Source of the DNA: Bacteroidota bacterium
GTDB lineage: Bacteria > Bacteroidota > Bacteroidia > Bacteroidales > Bacteroidaceae
Assembly: GCA_023425865.1 (NCBI GenBank)
Contig: JAFABV010000054.1
Coordinates: 1-64,000, forward strand
Direction of reading: 5' to 3'
DNA: 64,000 bases
Every line of letters begins with the position of its first letter. Position 1 is the first letter of the stretch. A program made the position numbers and the translations under genes. Under the pieces are notes generated by a model. The model did not search any database, was not told where the DNA came from, and saw nothing but the letters and a program-made list of their open reading frames with translations. Below are positions 53,760-63,434 of this stretch, piece by piece.

Positions 53760-54917
53760 CTATTTATTTTTTGCGATGAGTTTCTTGATGGTCTCTACCG
53801 ATGCCGCGGTGGTGAATCCGTCCTCGGGGGTGTTCATGCAGTAGTCGATGAGCTTGTCGATTGTCGAGGTGGCCACGTGCATGCGCGTGTCGGAACTGGC
53901 ATAGTAGATGAACACCTTGCCGTTGTCGTCAGCAATCCAGCCATTGGAGAATACCACGTTCATCACGTCGCCGATATACTCCTCATCCTGGGGCACCAGC
54001 AGGTAGCCGCCGGGCTGAGCAATGACGCGGGTGGGATCATCGAGAGCTGTCATATACATATATAATACATAGCGCAGGCCCGAGGCACAGGCCCGCACGC
54101 CGTGGGCCAGGTGCAGCCATCCTTTGGGCGTCTTGATGGGGTGGGGACCCTCGCCGTTCTTCACCTCCATGATGGTGTGGTAGTGGCGAAGGTTGATGAT
54201 TTTTTCCTCCTTCACCTCGGCATTGGTGATGTCGTCTACCAGTCCCCAACCTATGCCGCCACCTGAACCGGTGTCGATGAATCCATCCTGCGGGCGGGTG
54301 TAGAAGGCGTATTTGCCATCAACAAACTCGGGATGCAGTACCACGTTGCGCTGCTGACTCTTCGACTTGAGGTCGTGTAGACGCTCCCAATGGATGAGAT
54401 CCTTGGTGCGGGCGATACCTGCCGTGGCGGTAGCTGCCGATAAGTCGCCCGGCTGACTGTCGTCGTGACGCTCGGCGCAAAATACGCCATATATCCATCC
54501 ATCTTCGTGTGCGGTGAGGCGCATGTCATAGACATTGGTGGCGGGAATCGTGTCCTCGGGCAGGGTGATGGGCTCAGGCCAGAACCTGAAGTTGTCGATG
54601 CCGTTGGGACTCTCGGCCACGGCGAAGAAGCTCTTGCGATCGGCACCCTCCACGCGCACCACCAACAGGTATTTGCCATTCCACTTGATGGCACCCGAGT
54701 TGAGCGTGGCGTTCATCATGATGCGCTGCATCAGGTAGGGGTTGTCGTGTTCGTTGAAATCGTATCTCCATTCCAACGGTGTATGGTCAGCGGTGAGAAT
54801 AGGGTATTTATAACGGTCGTAGATACCATTGCCCCATTCTAAGGGTTCGTTTGCTCTCGTGAGTAATGCCTCGTGGCGGCTGCGGATGGCAGCTACCCTT
54901 TCTTCAAAAGTTTTCAT
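53760..54917 (-). CDS. GH130 4-O-beta-D-mannosyl-D-glucose phosphorylase
   Basis: 385 residues without signal peptide, so cytosolic. It phosphorolyses mannosyl-beta-1,4-glucose to mannose-1-phosphate and glucose. The five-bladed propeller has the catalytic Asp in NVYDMRLTAHEDGW (D131), matching the known GH130_1 general acid, and phosphate-binding residues such as NSGAIKWNGKYLLVVRVEG and RNVVLHPEFVDG. Length matches the family. It lies between GH26 and the transporter in the mannan operon and takes the product of the 2-epimerase. Assignment to mannosylglucose rather than mannobiose phosphorylase rests on the epimerase partner. Confidence 0.93.
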   Translation of the reverse strand: MKTFEERVAAIRSRHEALLTRANEPLEWGNGIYDRYKYPILTADHTPLEWRYDFNEHDNPYLMQRIMMNATLNSGAIKWNGKYLLVVRVEGADRKSFFAVAESPNGIDNFRFWPEPITLPEDTIPATNVYDMRLTAHEDGWIYGVFCAERHDDSQPGDLSAATATAGIARTKDLIHWERLHDLKSKSQQRNVVLHPEFVDGKYAFYTRPQDGFIDTGSGGGIGWGLVDDITNAEVKEEKIINLRHYHTIMEVKNGEGPHPIKTPKGWLHLAHGVRACASGLRYVLYMYMTALDDPTRVIAQPGGYLLVPQDEEYIGDVMNVVFSNGWIADDNGKVFIYYASSDTRMHVATSTIDKLIDYCMNTPEDGFTTAASVETIKKLIAKNK

Positions 54918-54938
54918 TGTAGGGTAATATTTTTGTTA

Positions 54939-56006
54939 TTATTTCTTCTTCTTATTGATGTCACCGAGGAATAGCGTCCTGGGATAGGAGGAAAAAGCGC
55001 GGAAGTCTTGTTCGGTGTTACTTCCGGGATAGGCCATATAGGTTTCCTTGTGATTGTCCCAAGCATTGCGCCAGAAAAGCACGTAGCTGATGGGAAAATC
55101 TTTGACGGCAGGCCAGAAAACCCGCGTAAACCAAGTGTTGTCGGGCAGTCGCTGGGCACCGGTCTCTGTCAGGGCTATCACCTTTCGGTGAGCCTTGCCT
55201 ACCTGCTGCAAGCGATTGAGTTCAAACTTGAGCGTGTTCACGTATTTGTCGTTGTTGGCATCAAAATCATAGAGGTCTATTCCCAATAAATCAGCGTATT
55301 TGTCTCCAGGATAATAAGTGAGGTAATCGGCGTCTCCTGCATTGGGCGAAAAGCCCCATGCCAGGTTATTCAGTTTGTATTTCTTCGAAAGAACGTCGTG
55401 CGTGTAGCGGTAAAGCTGTTTGTATTCATCAGGAGTGCAGCTGGCGCTTCCCCACCAAAACCATCCGCCACCCATTTCGTGCCATGGGCGGAAAATGATT
55501 GGGATGAGCTTGCCATCGGGGGTGCGGAGAGAAGACAGAAACTGTGCCACGGCATGGAGCCACGTGTTGAACTTGTCGTGCTGGCTGCCTCCAGGGATGA
55601 TTTCCTTAACGGGACGACCTGATGGGTCCCAGGCGTTGTTGCCCGTTACAGGGTTGAAGGGGTGCCAGCTGAGTTCGATAATGCCCCCGCGCGCATGTTG
55701 TTGCTGAATCTCACGACGCATCCGGTCGAAGGGAACATGGTCGATATTTTTATCTTTCCCCAATTCCAGAGCGCCAAGTTCAAAGCCTATGACAGCAGGA
55801 TAGTCGCCAATGATGTCCTTGATGTCGCTGCGTCCCTCATCCCATTTCCAGTTGTGACCGTACACCGTAGCGTCTTGGTGACCAATCATAATACCGCTTG
55901 ACTGTATTTTTTTCAAGCGTTTGAGCAGTTTGGAGGCTGGTGAGGCTTGTACAACTGTGAATGACAGGCCGAACAAGACTGTTGTCAATAGGGTTGTTAT
56001 TTTCAT
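54939..56006 (-). CDS. GH26 endo-beta-1,4-mannanase, secreted
   Basis: 355 residues with signal peptide (MKITTLLTTVLFGLSFTVVQA). Catalytic acid/base E177 in RPWHEMGGGWFWWG and nucleophile E281 in ALTETG; the WHPFNPVTG segment (H115) is also conserved. It cuts mannan or glucomannan chains, often releasing mannobiose, in the periplasm or at the surface. The C-terminus is lysine-rich (DINKKKK). It is the second gene of the operon after CE7 and before GH130. There is no lipobox, so it is soluble. Confidence 0.95.
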   Translation of the reverse strand: MKITTLLTTVLFGLSFTVVQASPASKLLKRLKKIQSSGIMIGHQDATVYGHNWKWDEGRSDIKDIIGDYPAVIGFELGALELGKDKNIDHVPFDRMRREIQQQHARGGIIELSWHPFNPVTGNNAWDPSGRPVKEIIPGGSQHDKFNTWLHAVAQFLSSLRTPDGKLIPIIFRPWHEMGGGWFWWGSASCTPDEYKQLYRYTHDVLSKKYKLNNLAWGFSPNAGDADYLTYYPGDKYADLLGIDLYDFDANNDKYVNTLKFELNRLQQVGKAHRKVIALTETGAQRLPDNTWFTRVFWPAVKDFPISYVLFWRNAWDNHKETYMAYPGSNTEQDFRAFSSYPRTLFLGDINKKKK

Positions 56007-56072
56007 GTGCTGGGTATGTGATTGCGTTACGGGAATTTGCTTTCTAAACTTGAGTTGTATTATACCATTGCT

Positions 56073-57368
56073 TTATTTGAGCTTCATCTGTGTCAGTATC
56101 CAGTTTTCCCATTCGTCCCACTGCTCTTGGTACCAGTAATGTCCTGTGAGGGGATAGACACTTAAGGTCTTGGGCGCAGTGACAATATTATAGGTAGCGT
56201 AGGAAGAAGTGGGAGGAACCACCTCGTCATTGTAGCCGAACGAGAACCAGCTTGTGCAGGTCACCCGACGGGCAAAGTTCACTCCGTCGTAGTAGCGCGC
56301 CCCTTCGATGCGCTGCTGCGTGGGCGTTTTGTCATAATAGAAATAATGTGGCCAACCGCCAGCTACCCCTTTGAGCTCTGACTCGTAGTCGCACATGGCG
56401 TCATGTACCGCGGCCATAAAGGTCACGCGTTTGTCTAAGGCTGCCACGGCGAGAGAGAGAAATCCGCCTTGACTGGAGCCCGTTACGCCTATGATGTTGC
56501 CGTCCCATTGAGGTAAGGAGGCGATATAGTCTACAGCGCGCACGGCACCTGTAACGACGCGGCGATAATAGTTCTTCTCTGGATGTTCAAGGTTGACATC
56601 GAAATAACCGTCGAGTCCAGCCTTGTAGATTTGGTCGTAGAGCGACTGCGGCAAGGTGACGGGGATGCCATGAATGCCAATTTCCAATGTGATGGCTCCC
56701 TGTGAAGCTGTCCAGATGTCACCACCGTAAGGGCGCACTCCCGCGCCCGGCACACGCAGTAACGCAGGATAACGACCGGGCTTTTTGGGTACGCAGAGTA
56801 TGCCGAAGATACGTCCGCCAGGGCGGTCGTTGACGAAGCTCACCTCATAAACATCCACCGTTTGCGTGGAGCGGTCGGGCAGGGGGGTGAGATGTGGGTC
56901 GAGGTCAAGTTTGCGGGCCTGGGCGAGGGTGTTGCTCCAGAAGGTATCAAAGTCTTTGGGACATTGTGTGGCAGGCGTGAGCTTCTCGGGGGAGAAGGCG
57001 GCTGTGCAGAGCCCTGCATAATCTTTTCCGTCGACATGTGCCGTAACTTTCAGGCGGTAGAAGCCCGGCGAAGTCATCTTTCCAGCGAAGTTCATGGTGC
57101 CGTCTTCTAATGTCACGTCTTTCTTGTGCAGGGTAGGAAACATCTCCGGACCTGCCTCATAATCAACCTTGACATTGTTGATGGGTGTGCCCGAACGCAG
57201 TACGGTAACTTTGAAGCGTGCTGTTTCGCCGGTTTTGTAGTTCCAGTCCTGATGGTCGGGTTGTACGGTAACTACAATGTTTTTGCCCATAATCTGGGCA
57301 TTGAGCCCAAGTATCATGGTTGTCAGGAGTAGCAATATAATGCCAGCTTTTCTCGTAGGGTATTCCAT
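56073..57368 (-). CDS. CE7-family acetyl esterase, secreted
   Basis: 431 residues with N-terminal signal segment (GIILLLLTTMILGLNAQ). An N-terminal sandwich domain (about 28-125) precedes an alpha/beta-hydrolase of the AXE1 (CE7) type: nucleophile S299 in GVTGSSQGG, D381 in GYNDEVVPP and H410 in LTGHYW. It would remove acetyl groups from mannan, glucomannan or xylan pieces, helping GH26. It is the first gene of the mannan operon, with a -7 box 31 bp upstream and a copy of the repeat element further upstream. The N-terminal domain is less common in CE7 enzymes but known in Bacteroidota. Confidence 0.88.
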   Translation of the reverse strand: MEYPTRKAGIILLLLTTMILGLNAQIMGKNIVVTVQPDHQDWNYKTGETARFKVTVLRSGTPINNVKVDYEAGPEMFPTLHKKDVTLEDGTMNFAGKMTSPGFYRLKVTAHVDGKDYAGLCTAAFSPEKLTPATQCPKDFDTFWSNTLAQARKLDLDPHLTPLPDRSTQTVDVYEVSFVNDRPGGRIFGILCVPKKPGRYPALLRVPGAGVRPYGGDIWTASQGAITLEIGIHGIPVTLPQSLYDQIYKAGLDGYFDVNLEHPEKNYYRRVVTGAVRAVDYIASLPQWDGNIIGVTGSSQGGFLSLAVAALDKRVTFMAAVHDAMCDYESELKGVAGGWPHYFYYDKTPTQQRIEGARYYDGVNFARRVTCTSWFSFGYNDEVVPPTSSYATYNIVTAPKTLSVYPLTGHYWYQEQWDEWENWILTQMKLK

Positions 57369-57398
57369 TTGTTAGGTTTATGAGTGCTAAGATTGTTG

Positions 57399-57406
57399 CA
57401 AAGATA
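57399..57406 (-). promoter_or_regulatory. -7 box of the mannan operon
   Basis: On the minus strand TATCTTTG (TAnnTTTG) lies 31 bp before the CE7 ATG. The -33 region has TTTC instead of TTTG, a weak match that suits a regulated promoter. Confidence 0.55.
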
Positions 57407-57591
57407 GCGTATTAATTGAAATTAGGCTGATACTATATTGTCATATCCTTGTATTTTGATGTTATTTTGGTTTGTATTTCAATCTTATGAAATATTAATA
57501 TTATCCATACGCGCGTTCGGGGTAAGCTGAGTATGCAAACAGTGGCCCTCGGGTGAGCATGCAGGCTGTGGCAGGGTGGTGCCTAAAAGGT

Positions 57592-58022
57592 GCAGTTGTG
57601 AGCCCCCAAGCTGCCGTTTCAACCGCCCTCTGCACCTATGGCAAGGGCGGGCGGGCTCAATGAGAAGCCTCAGGTCACCGGATGATTCTATATAGAATGA
57701 TGATATGGTTTTATATAGAATTATCGAATGGTTTTATATAGAACCATCCGATGGTTTCATATAGAATCATCGGGCTGTAGGGTGCGAACGGCTGGGCGTA
57801 GGCATGGAGATGGGGCGACGTGCAGGCTGGTCACCGTGGCCGAGAATGTGGCTTGGGCAAGACGCCACGGAGGGTATGCGGATACTGATACATGGGGCTG
57901 GTGCCACGGGGGCAGCAAGACTTGCTGGCAACGGCCGTGGAGAGGTGATGGCATGCCGTCTTACAGGGGTAAACGTTGATGGCCGTGACAGTAGGGAACT
58001 AATTGCATAGTCAACTTATCCC
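57592..58022 (+). repeat. Conserved intergenic element copy C, with 23-bp array (four units)
   Basis: 431 bp, inverted relative to copy B at 44185-44635 and very similar over its whole length. The 23-bp array covers 57681-57772 with four units. The stretch just outside the left end (57519-57545, GGGGTAAGCTGAGTATGCAA...) resembles the reverse complement of the right end (GGGATAAGTTGACTATGCAA...). The element may therefore be about 505 bp with imperfect terminal inverted repeats of about 25 bp. The remaining parts of 57369-58220 hold the CE7 promoter and a TATATTTG box at 58152-58159, but no gene. Confidence 0.85.
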
Positions 58023-58220
58023 GAACTTGCGTATATATATTAAGGTGTCGGTTATTTACTGTGACAGCCTGGTGCTAAAAGTGAGGGCAAGATAAGCCAA
58101 AGGCATGATGTGGTCACTCGGTCATTGATATAGGTCAAATCAAAATAGTTGTATATTTGCGTTTGAATATAGTTAAAAACACTTTGGGATAAAAGTATAA
58201 GGTTTGGTTAATATAGTATT

Positions 58221-58331
58221 ATGAACTTCAGGAAAATATTGTCTATCTTTGCAGTTATAATTTTGTATCTATCGATCAGTATTGTTACTTTATTATTGTC
58301 TCATCTGACTCAAGTGAGAATCTACTTGTAA
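58221..58331 (+). CDS. Possible 36-residue membrane peptide before susC
   Basis: A short frame, MNFRKILSIFAVIILYLSIS then IVTLLLSHLTQVRIYL, with basic residues followed by one membrane helix. It lies 27 bp before the SusC start. It could be a leader peptide or small membrane protein. A TATCTTTG -7 box at 58244-58251 lies within it, so if that promoter is used the frame is not transcribed whole; a second box at 58152-58159 would include it. Such frames also arise by chance in AT-rich leaders. Confidence 0.28.
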   Translation: MNFRKILSIFAVIILYLSISIVTLLLSHLTQVRIYL

Positions 58332-58358
58332 AATCAATTTAAAACCAAGACTAAGTAT

Positions 58359-61300
58359 ATGAAACCAAACGATCAAAGAATGTTGTTGTTGGCAGGTCTA
58401 TGCTCTTGCCTGAGCATGGGTTATGCGCCACAGGCTTATGCCGCTACAGATGCGGTACAGGTCGTCCAGCAGCAGACCAAGAGAATTACTGGATCGGTCA
58501 GTGATTCGCAAGGTCCAATTGTGGGAGCTGCAGTAAGGGTTGCAGGAACTTCAGTGGCAACGGTCACTGACCTTGACGGTAACTTTACGCTCAATGTCCC
58601 CGTAGGTTCTACCATTACCGTGACCTATGTGGGTTATAAAGATGCGAGTTTCCAGGTAGGAAGCAAGGCGTCTTATTCGGTTACGCTGACTGAGGAAAAC
58701 AATTCTCTGAACGAAGTGGTAGTGGTGGGTTATGGTACGATGAAGAAGAGTGACCTTGCTGGTGCGTCCGCTTCATTAGACGAGAAAACCTTGAAGTCGG
58801 CGCCCATGACGAATATCGACCAAGCGTTACAGGGACGTGTATCGGGTGTCACGTCGATGCAGTCGTCAGGTGCGCCGGGTTCGGCAGTCTCTATCAATGT
58901 GCGTGGTCTGGCCACAGTTAACGCAGGCTCTGACCCTCTCTATGTGGTCGACGGCGTGATCTGGCAGGGTGGCTCCAACAGTGGTGCCAGTCTGGGTCTG
59001 GGTGATGCCCTGGGTAATGGTAAGCATTCTACGGTGTCGCCCATGTCGTTGCTCAATCCCGCTGACATTGTTAATATAGAGGTGTTGAAGGATGCCTCTG
59101 CTACAGCCATCTATGGTGCCCAGGGTGCCAATGGTGTAGTGCTGATTACCACCAAGCATGGTAAGGAGGGAGAAGCTAAATTCTCTTATAATGGTTCTGT
59201 GACGGGTTCCCGACAGAACAAGCGGTTGGACATCATGAATCTCCGCGAGTTTGCCAGCTACTACAACGACATGGCCGCCCAGGGTGAGATTTCTGATCCC
59301 GATTTGGTCTATAGTGACCCGTCTACGCTGGGTGTGGGTACCAACTGGCAGGATGCCATCTTCCGCACCGCTTGGTCGCATTCTCATCAAGTGAGCGCAC
59401 AGGGTGGTACAGATAAGGTGAAATACTATGTGTCGGGTAACTATAACGACCAAGACGGTACCATTATTGGCAGTGAGTTCAGTCGTTATTCTTTCCGTGT
59501 GAATCTTGATGCACAGCTTAAGAAATGGCTGAAGCTCGGTGTGAATGCCACATACAGCAAGACCAGTGAAAGTCTGAAACTGGCAGATAGTGATGAGGGT
59601 CTGATCACCTATTCGCTCACCACACCTCCCGATATTCAGATTTATAACATCGATGGCGGTTATTCCAGTGTGTCGAAAGAGGGATTCACCAATCCTAACC
59701 CCATTGCCTTGGCCATGATGGATGACATTCTCCTTGACCGTAAGACGCTCAATGGAAGCATCTTTGCCGACGTGACACCGATAAAGCACATTACATGGCA
59801 CGTGCAGTTAGGCTTTAATACGGGAGCTTCGAAAGCTCAGACGTATGAGCCTAAGGTGAATCTCGGTACATGGACCAGAGACCAGAACCAGAGTCGCATT
59901 CAAAAGAACAGCAACGACTATTGGTCGCTAAGCAACTATGTGAATTATAACAACCAGTTTGGCAAGCACAACGTCTCGGCGATGGTAGGACAGGAAATGT
60001 GGGAATCAAAGTATGACTATATTTCTGTTTACAACACCAATCTGCCCAGCGATATCGTCCACAATCCTTCTTTGGGCTCTGGTGACCCACAGATAGGATC
60101 GGGTTGGGGCAGTTCGTCCATGGCCTCGTTCTTCACCCGTGAGACTTACAATTACGACGACCGTTACCTTGCCACTTACACTTATCGTTACGATGGCAGT
60201 TCTAACTTCGGCCCCAACAAGCGTTGGGCTGGATTCCATTCTGTGGCTTTGGCCTGGCGTTTCTCTAATGAGGCCTTTGTCAAGAGTTGGGCCGGCAATT
60301 GGCTGAGCAACGGTAAACTCCGTTTAGGATGGGGACAGACGGGTAACTCGAATATTGGCAGCTACCTCTGGGGATCAGCCATGTCGGTGATGTCTACCGG
60401 TTTGGGCACCAGCTATCGTCCTGCCAACTTGAAGAACCTCGACATTAAGTGGGAGACACAGGAACAGTGGAACGTGGGTCTCGACTTAGGCTTCTTCAAT
60501 AACCGCTTGAACCTCACCATGGACTGGTACAGCAAGCAGTCGAAAGACATGCTGATGCAGCTCATCCTCCCGTCGATCATGGGTACCAGCGGTAATGCGT
60601 CTTCAGTTTTGGCAGCGCCCTATGGCAACTATGGTGACATCCAGAATACTGGTTTCGAAATCAATATCAATGCCATTCCCGTGAAGTCAAAGGATTTTGA
60701 ATGGAGTAGCGACCTCAATTTCTCTTTCAACAAGAACAAGCTGAAGAGCCTTTCAGGCAGTACCGCACTCTTGGGCTATGGCCAGTGGAGCGACGTGGTG
60801 ACACGCACAGTCCCCGGACAGTCACTCTTCCGTTTCTATGGCTATGAGGTGGAAGGCATCTACCAGGACTTCGACGACATCATCAACTCGCCGGTCAACA
60901 CCTTGCAGCAAAACAATCCGATCGTCACCAATGCCGACGGCACGAAGTCATGGAGCACCGACCCCACCAAGTACAGTCGAAGCAATACGACCTATGTGGG
61001 CGATATCAAGTATAAGGATGTCAACAATGACGGCATCATCGATGAGAACGACAAGACCGACCTCGGTTCGCCGTTCCCCAAGATGACCTTCGGTTTCAAC
61101 AATACCTTCCGTTATAAGAATTTCGACCTCAACGTCTTCATCAATGGTTCTCTCGGTGGTAAAATCGGCAACTACATGAAGATGAAACTGACACATATGA
61201 ATACTGTGTGGTCTAATCAGCTCACTGATGTCAACAACCGTGCACGCCTGACAACCAGTGATGGTGATTTGAGTGGTCGCTGGTTTGATGACATTAGCCG

Positions 61301-61640
61301 TGTTGTGGTTGCCAATTCTGATGCTACCTTGCCACGTGCTTCAATCAACGACCCCAATAACAACGACGCCTGGAGTAGCCGTTATATCGAAAGCGCGTCT
61401 TATATGCGCTTGAAGAGCATAACCTTGGGTTATACCTTTGACAGCAAGCTCATCCGAAAGATTGGACTCTCCAGCCTGCGCCTGTCGCTCAACGCCACCA
61501 ATCTCTTCACGATCACAGGTTACGATGGCTACGATCCAGAAATCGGTATCTCTCCGGCCAGTGCCAATGTGTATAACTTAGACAACGGACGCTATCCGTC
61601 ACCGACGACCGTCACGTTTGGTCTCGACATGTCATTCTAA
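58359..61640 (+). CDS. SusC-like TonB-dependent outer-membrane transporter
   Basis: 1093 residues. Signal peptide (MLLLAGLCSCLSMGYAPQAYA), carboxypeptidase-like domain (ITGSVSDSQGPIVGAAVRV, about 42-120), plug (LNEVVVVGYGTMKKSDLAGASASL, YVVDGVIWQGG) and barrel ending in VTFGLDMSF. No STN domain. It is the first gene of a SusC-SusD-IPT set that reads away from the mannan operon, separated by element C. No enzyme of this set is in the window; its closeness to the mannan operon, which has no SusCD of its own, suggests it takes up mannan oligosaccharides (inference). Confidence 0.94.
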   Translation: MKPNDQRMLLLAGLCSCLSMGYAPQAYAATDAVQVVQQQTKRITGSVSDSQGPIVGAAVRVAGTSVATVTDLDGNFTLNVPVGSTITVTYVGYKDASFQVGSKASYSVTLTEENNSLNEVVVVGYGTMKKSDLAGASASLDEKTLKSAPMTNIDQALQGRVSGVTSMQSSGAPGSAVSINVRGLATVNAGSDPLYVVDGVIWQGGSNSGASLGLGDALGNGKHSTVSPMSLLNPADIVNIEVLKDASATAIYGAQGANGVVLITTKHGKEGEAKFSYNGSVTGSRQNKRLDIMNLREFASYYNDMAAQGEISDPDLVYSDPSTLGVGTNWQDAIFRTAWSHSHQVSAQGGTDKVKYYVSGNYNDQDGTIIGSEFSRYSFRVNLDAQLKKWLKLGVNATYSKTSESLKLADSDEGLITYSLTTPPDIQIYNIDGGYSSVSKEGFTNPNPIALAMMDDILLDRKTLNGSIFADVTPIKHITWHVQLGFNTGASKAQTYEPKVNLGTWTRDQNQSRIQKNSNDYWSLSNYVNYNNQFGKHNVSAMVGQEMWESKYDYISVYNTNLPSDIVHNPSLGSGDPQIGSGWGSSSMASFFTRETYNYDDRYLATYTYRYDGSSNFGPNKRWAGFHSVALAWRFSNEAFVKSWAGNWLSNGKLRLGWGQTGNSNIGSYLWGSAMSVMSTGLGTSYRPANLKNLDIKWETQEQWNVGLDLGFFNNRLNLTMDWYSKQSKDMLMQLILPSIMGTSGNASSVLAAPYGNYGDIQNTGFEININAIPVKSKDFEWSSDLNFSFNKNKLKSLSGSTALLGYGQWSDVVTRTVPGQSLFRFYGYEVEGIYQDFDDIINSPVNTLQQNNPIVTNADGTKSWSTDPTKYSRSNTTYVGDIKYKDVNNDGIIDENDKTDLGSPFPKMTFGFNNTFRYKNFDLNVFINGSLGGKIGNYMKMKLTHMNTVWSNQLTDVNNRARLTTSDGDLSGRWFDDISRVVVANSDATLPRASINDPNNNDAWSSRYIESASYMRLKSITLGYTFDSKLIRKIGLSSLRLSLNATNLFTITGYDGYDPEIGISPASANVYNLDNGRYPSPTTVTFGLDMSF

Positions 61641-61660
61641 AGATCTAAATGGAATAAACG

Positions 61661-63412
61661 ATGAAAACCAAGAATATCAAATATGTTGCGGTTGCCATGT
61701 TCATGGGCCTTGGACTGTCGTCATGTGGCGACTTCCTGGACAAGCCGGTGGAAGACAACTACAACACCGAGAACTATTATCAGTCAGACAACGCCGTAAT
61801 TCAAGGCGTCAATTACCTTTACAACTCTCCCTGGTACGATTTCCAGCGTGGCTTCATCAAGGTGGGCGAGGTGTTGTCAGGCAATATGTATTGGGGAAGT
61901 AGCCCCTACCTCAACTTCAGTGTCAACGGTTCTGACGAAGACTTGATCAATATGTCATACTCGCTCTGGGCAGAAATTGGTCACTGTAACACGGTGTATG
62001 AGTCACTCAAGGGTGCCAATGCCTCGCAAGCCGTGAAAAACCAGGGTATGGGTGAGTGCTTGGCATGGAAGGCTATGGCCTATTTCTTCCTCGTGCGCTC
62101 ATTCGGTGATGTGCCTATCGTGCATAACAACTCCGACAATCTTGCCGCTGGCGACTACAACACGCTGCAGAAGGTGGAGAAGGCCGATGTTTACGACTAC
62201 ATTATCTTGACTTTGGAGAAGGCCATGGAACTGCTGCCTAAGACCAAGAGCACCACAGGACGTATAGACTACTATTGTGCCGAGGGTCTGTTGGCCAAGG
62301 TGTATCTCACCAAGGCTGGCGTCAGCGGTACCTTGAACCAGGATGACCTTGCCAAGGCTGTAAGCTATGCCACTGACGTCATCAACAATTCTGGCCGTAC
62401 GCTGATGGCTAACTATGCTGACATCTTCCGTGGCAGCAACAACGTGAGTGACGAGAGCCTCTTCGCTTGGCGTTGGACTGTAGGTGCGCAGTGGACCAGT
62501 CAGAATACCTTGCAGAGCGACCTGGCACCCCAGGGCTTTGACGAGAACGGCGACAACTGGGGTGGCTGGGGTGGCCCTTCGCTCGATCTCATCGAGGCCT
62601 ACGGTGTTTCGCCTAAAGACGATCCCACCAAGCGTATCGATAAGGACGCCCGCCGCAAGGCTACCGTCATGCTTGCCGGCGACATCTACGAGTATTTTTG
62701 GCGCGACCACGACCTGGGCAATGGCAAAAAAGGCCTCGACTATCTGAAGTTCTGGTACGACAAGAGCTATAATGCTGCTGCCACCGGTCAGTGTCAGGCA
62801 CCTTGCGGAGGTACCAACGTGAAGCACCTCTATGGCGACAATGCCGATCACTTGGCTGAGATGGGTATCATTCCGGGACGCATGGCCAATGCCCTCGCCA
62901 CCCATATCCTCCGACTTTCTGATGTCTACCTCGTGCTGGCTGAGGCCCAAGCCCTGATTGATGGTGGCACCACCACCAACGCCAATGCGCTCAAGGCTTT
63001 CAATGCCGTACATCAGCGTGCTGTTCCCTCTGATGTGGAGAAGACATCGCTCACCTTCAATGATGTATGGAAAGAGCGCCGCCTGGAGTTCGCCGGAGAG
63101 GGCGACCGCTGGTACGACCTCGTACGTCGCAGCTACTATGATGTAGATGCCTGTATCGCAGAAATCAAGGCACAGAAGCGAAATGCCCTTTGGGGATGCG
63201 ATATTGTGTACAAGCGCTATTTTGAATCAAACGTATGGTCATATAACGAAGAAGGCGGTGAGATGCAGTATGACAGCGATACCCCTGCCCCCAATGTTAC
63301 GGCCAACAGCTTCCAGTTGCCTTTCCCGACAGAGGATGTGGCCCTGAATCCTAACCTGGGTAGCAATGTCGCACCCATTCACGTAGACGTGCGCAGCACT
63401 TACAGCTATTAA
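61661..63412 (+). CDS. SusD/RagB-family lipoprotein
   Basis: 583 residues. Lipoprotein signal (MKTKNIKYVAVAMFMGLGLSSC), then GDFLDKPVEDNYNTENYYQSDNAVIQGVNYLYN. SusD landmarks: GECLAWKAMAYFFLVRSFGDVPIV, ILRLSDVYLVLAEAQALID, WKERRLEFAGEGDRWYDLVRR and the C-terminal QLPFPTEDVALNPNLG. It follows susC by 20 bp and precedes the IPT lipoprotein by 22 bp. It would bind the glycan at the surface and close the SusC channel. Somewhat longer than the average SusD. Confidence 0.94.
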   Translation: MKTKNIKYVAVAMFMGLGLSSCGDFLDKPVEDNYNTENYYQSDNAVIQGVNYLYNSPWYDFQRGFIKVGEVLSGNMYWGSSPYLNFSVNGSDEDLINMSYSLWAEIGHCNTVYESLKGANASQAVKNQGMGECLAWKAMAYFFLVRSFGDVPIVHNNSDNLAAGDYNTLQKVEKADVYDYIILTLEKAMELLPKTKSTTGRIDYYCAEGLLAKVYLTKAGVSGTLNQDDLAKAVSYATDVINNSGRTLMANYADIFRGSNNVSDESLFAWRWTVGAQWTSQNTLQSDLAPQGFDENGDNWGGWGGPSLDLIEAYGVSPKDDPTKRIDKDARRKATVMLAGDIYEYFWRDHDLGNGKKGLDYLKFWYDKSYNAAATGQCQAPCGGTNVKHLYGDNADHLAEMGIIPGRMANALATHILRLSDVYLVLAEAQALIDGGTTTNANALKAFNAVHQRAVPSDVEKTSLTFNDVWKERRLEFAGEGDRWYDLVRRSYYDVDACIAEIKAQKRNALWGCDIVYKRYFESNVWSYNEEGGEMQYDSDTPAPNVTANSFQLPFPTEDVALNPNLGSNVAPIHVDVRSTYSY

Positions 63413-63434
63413 TAACCTTTAGAGACGAACAACG

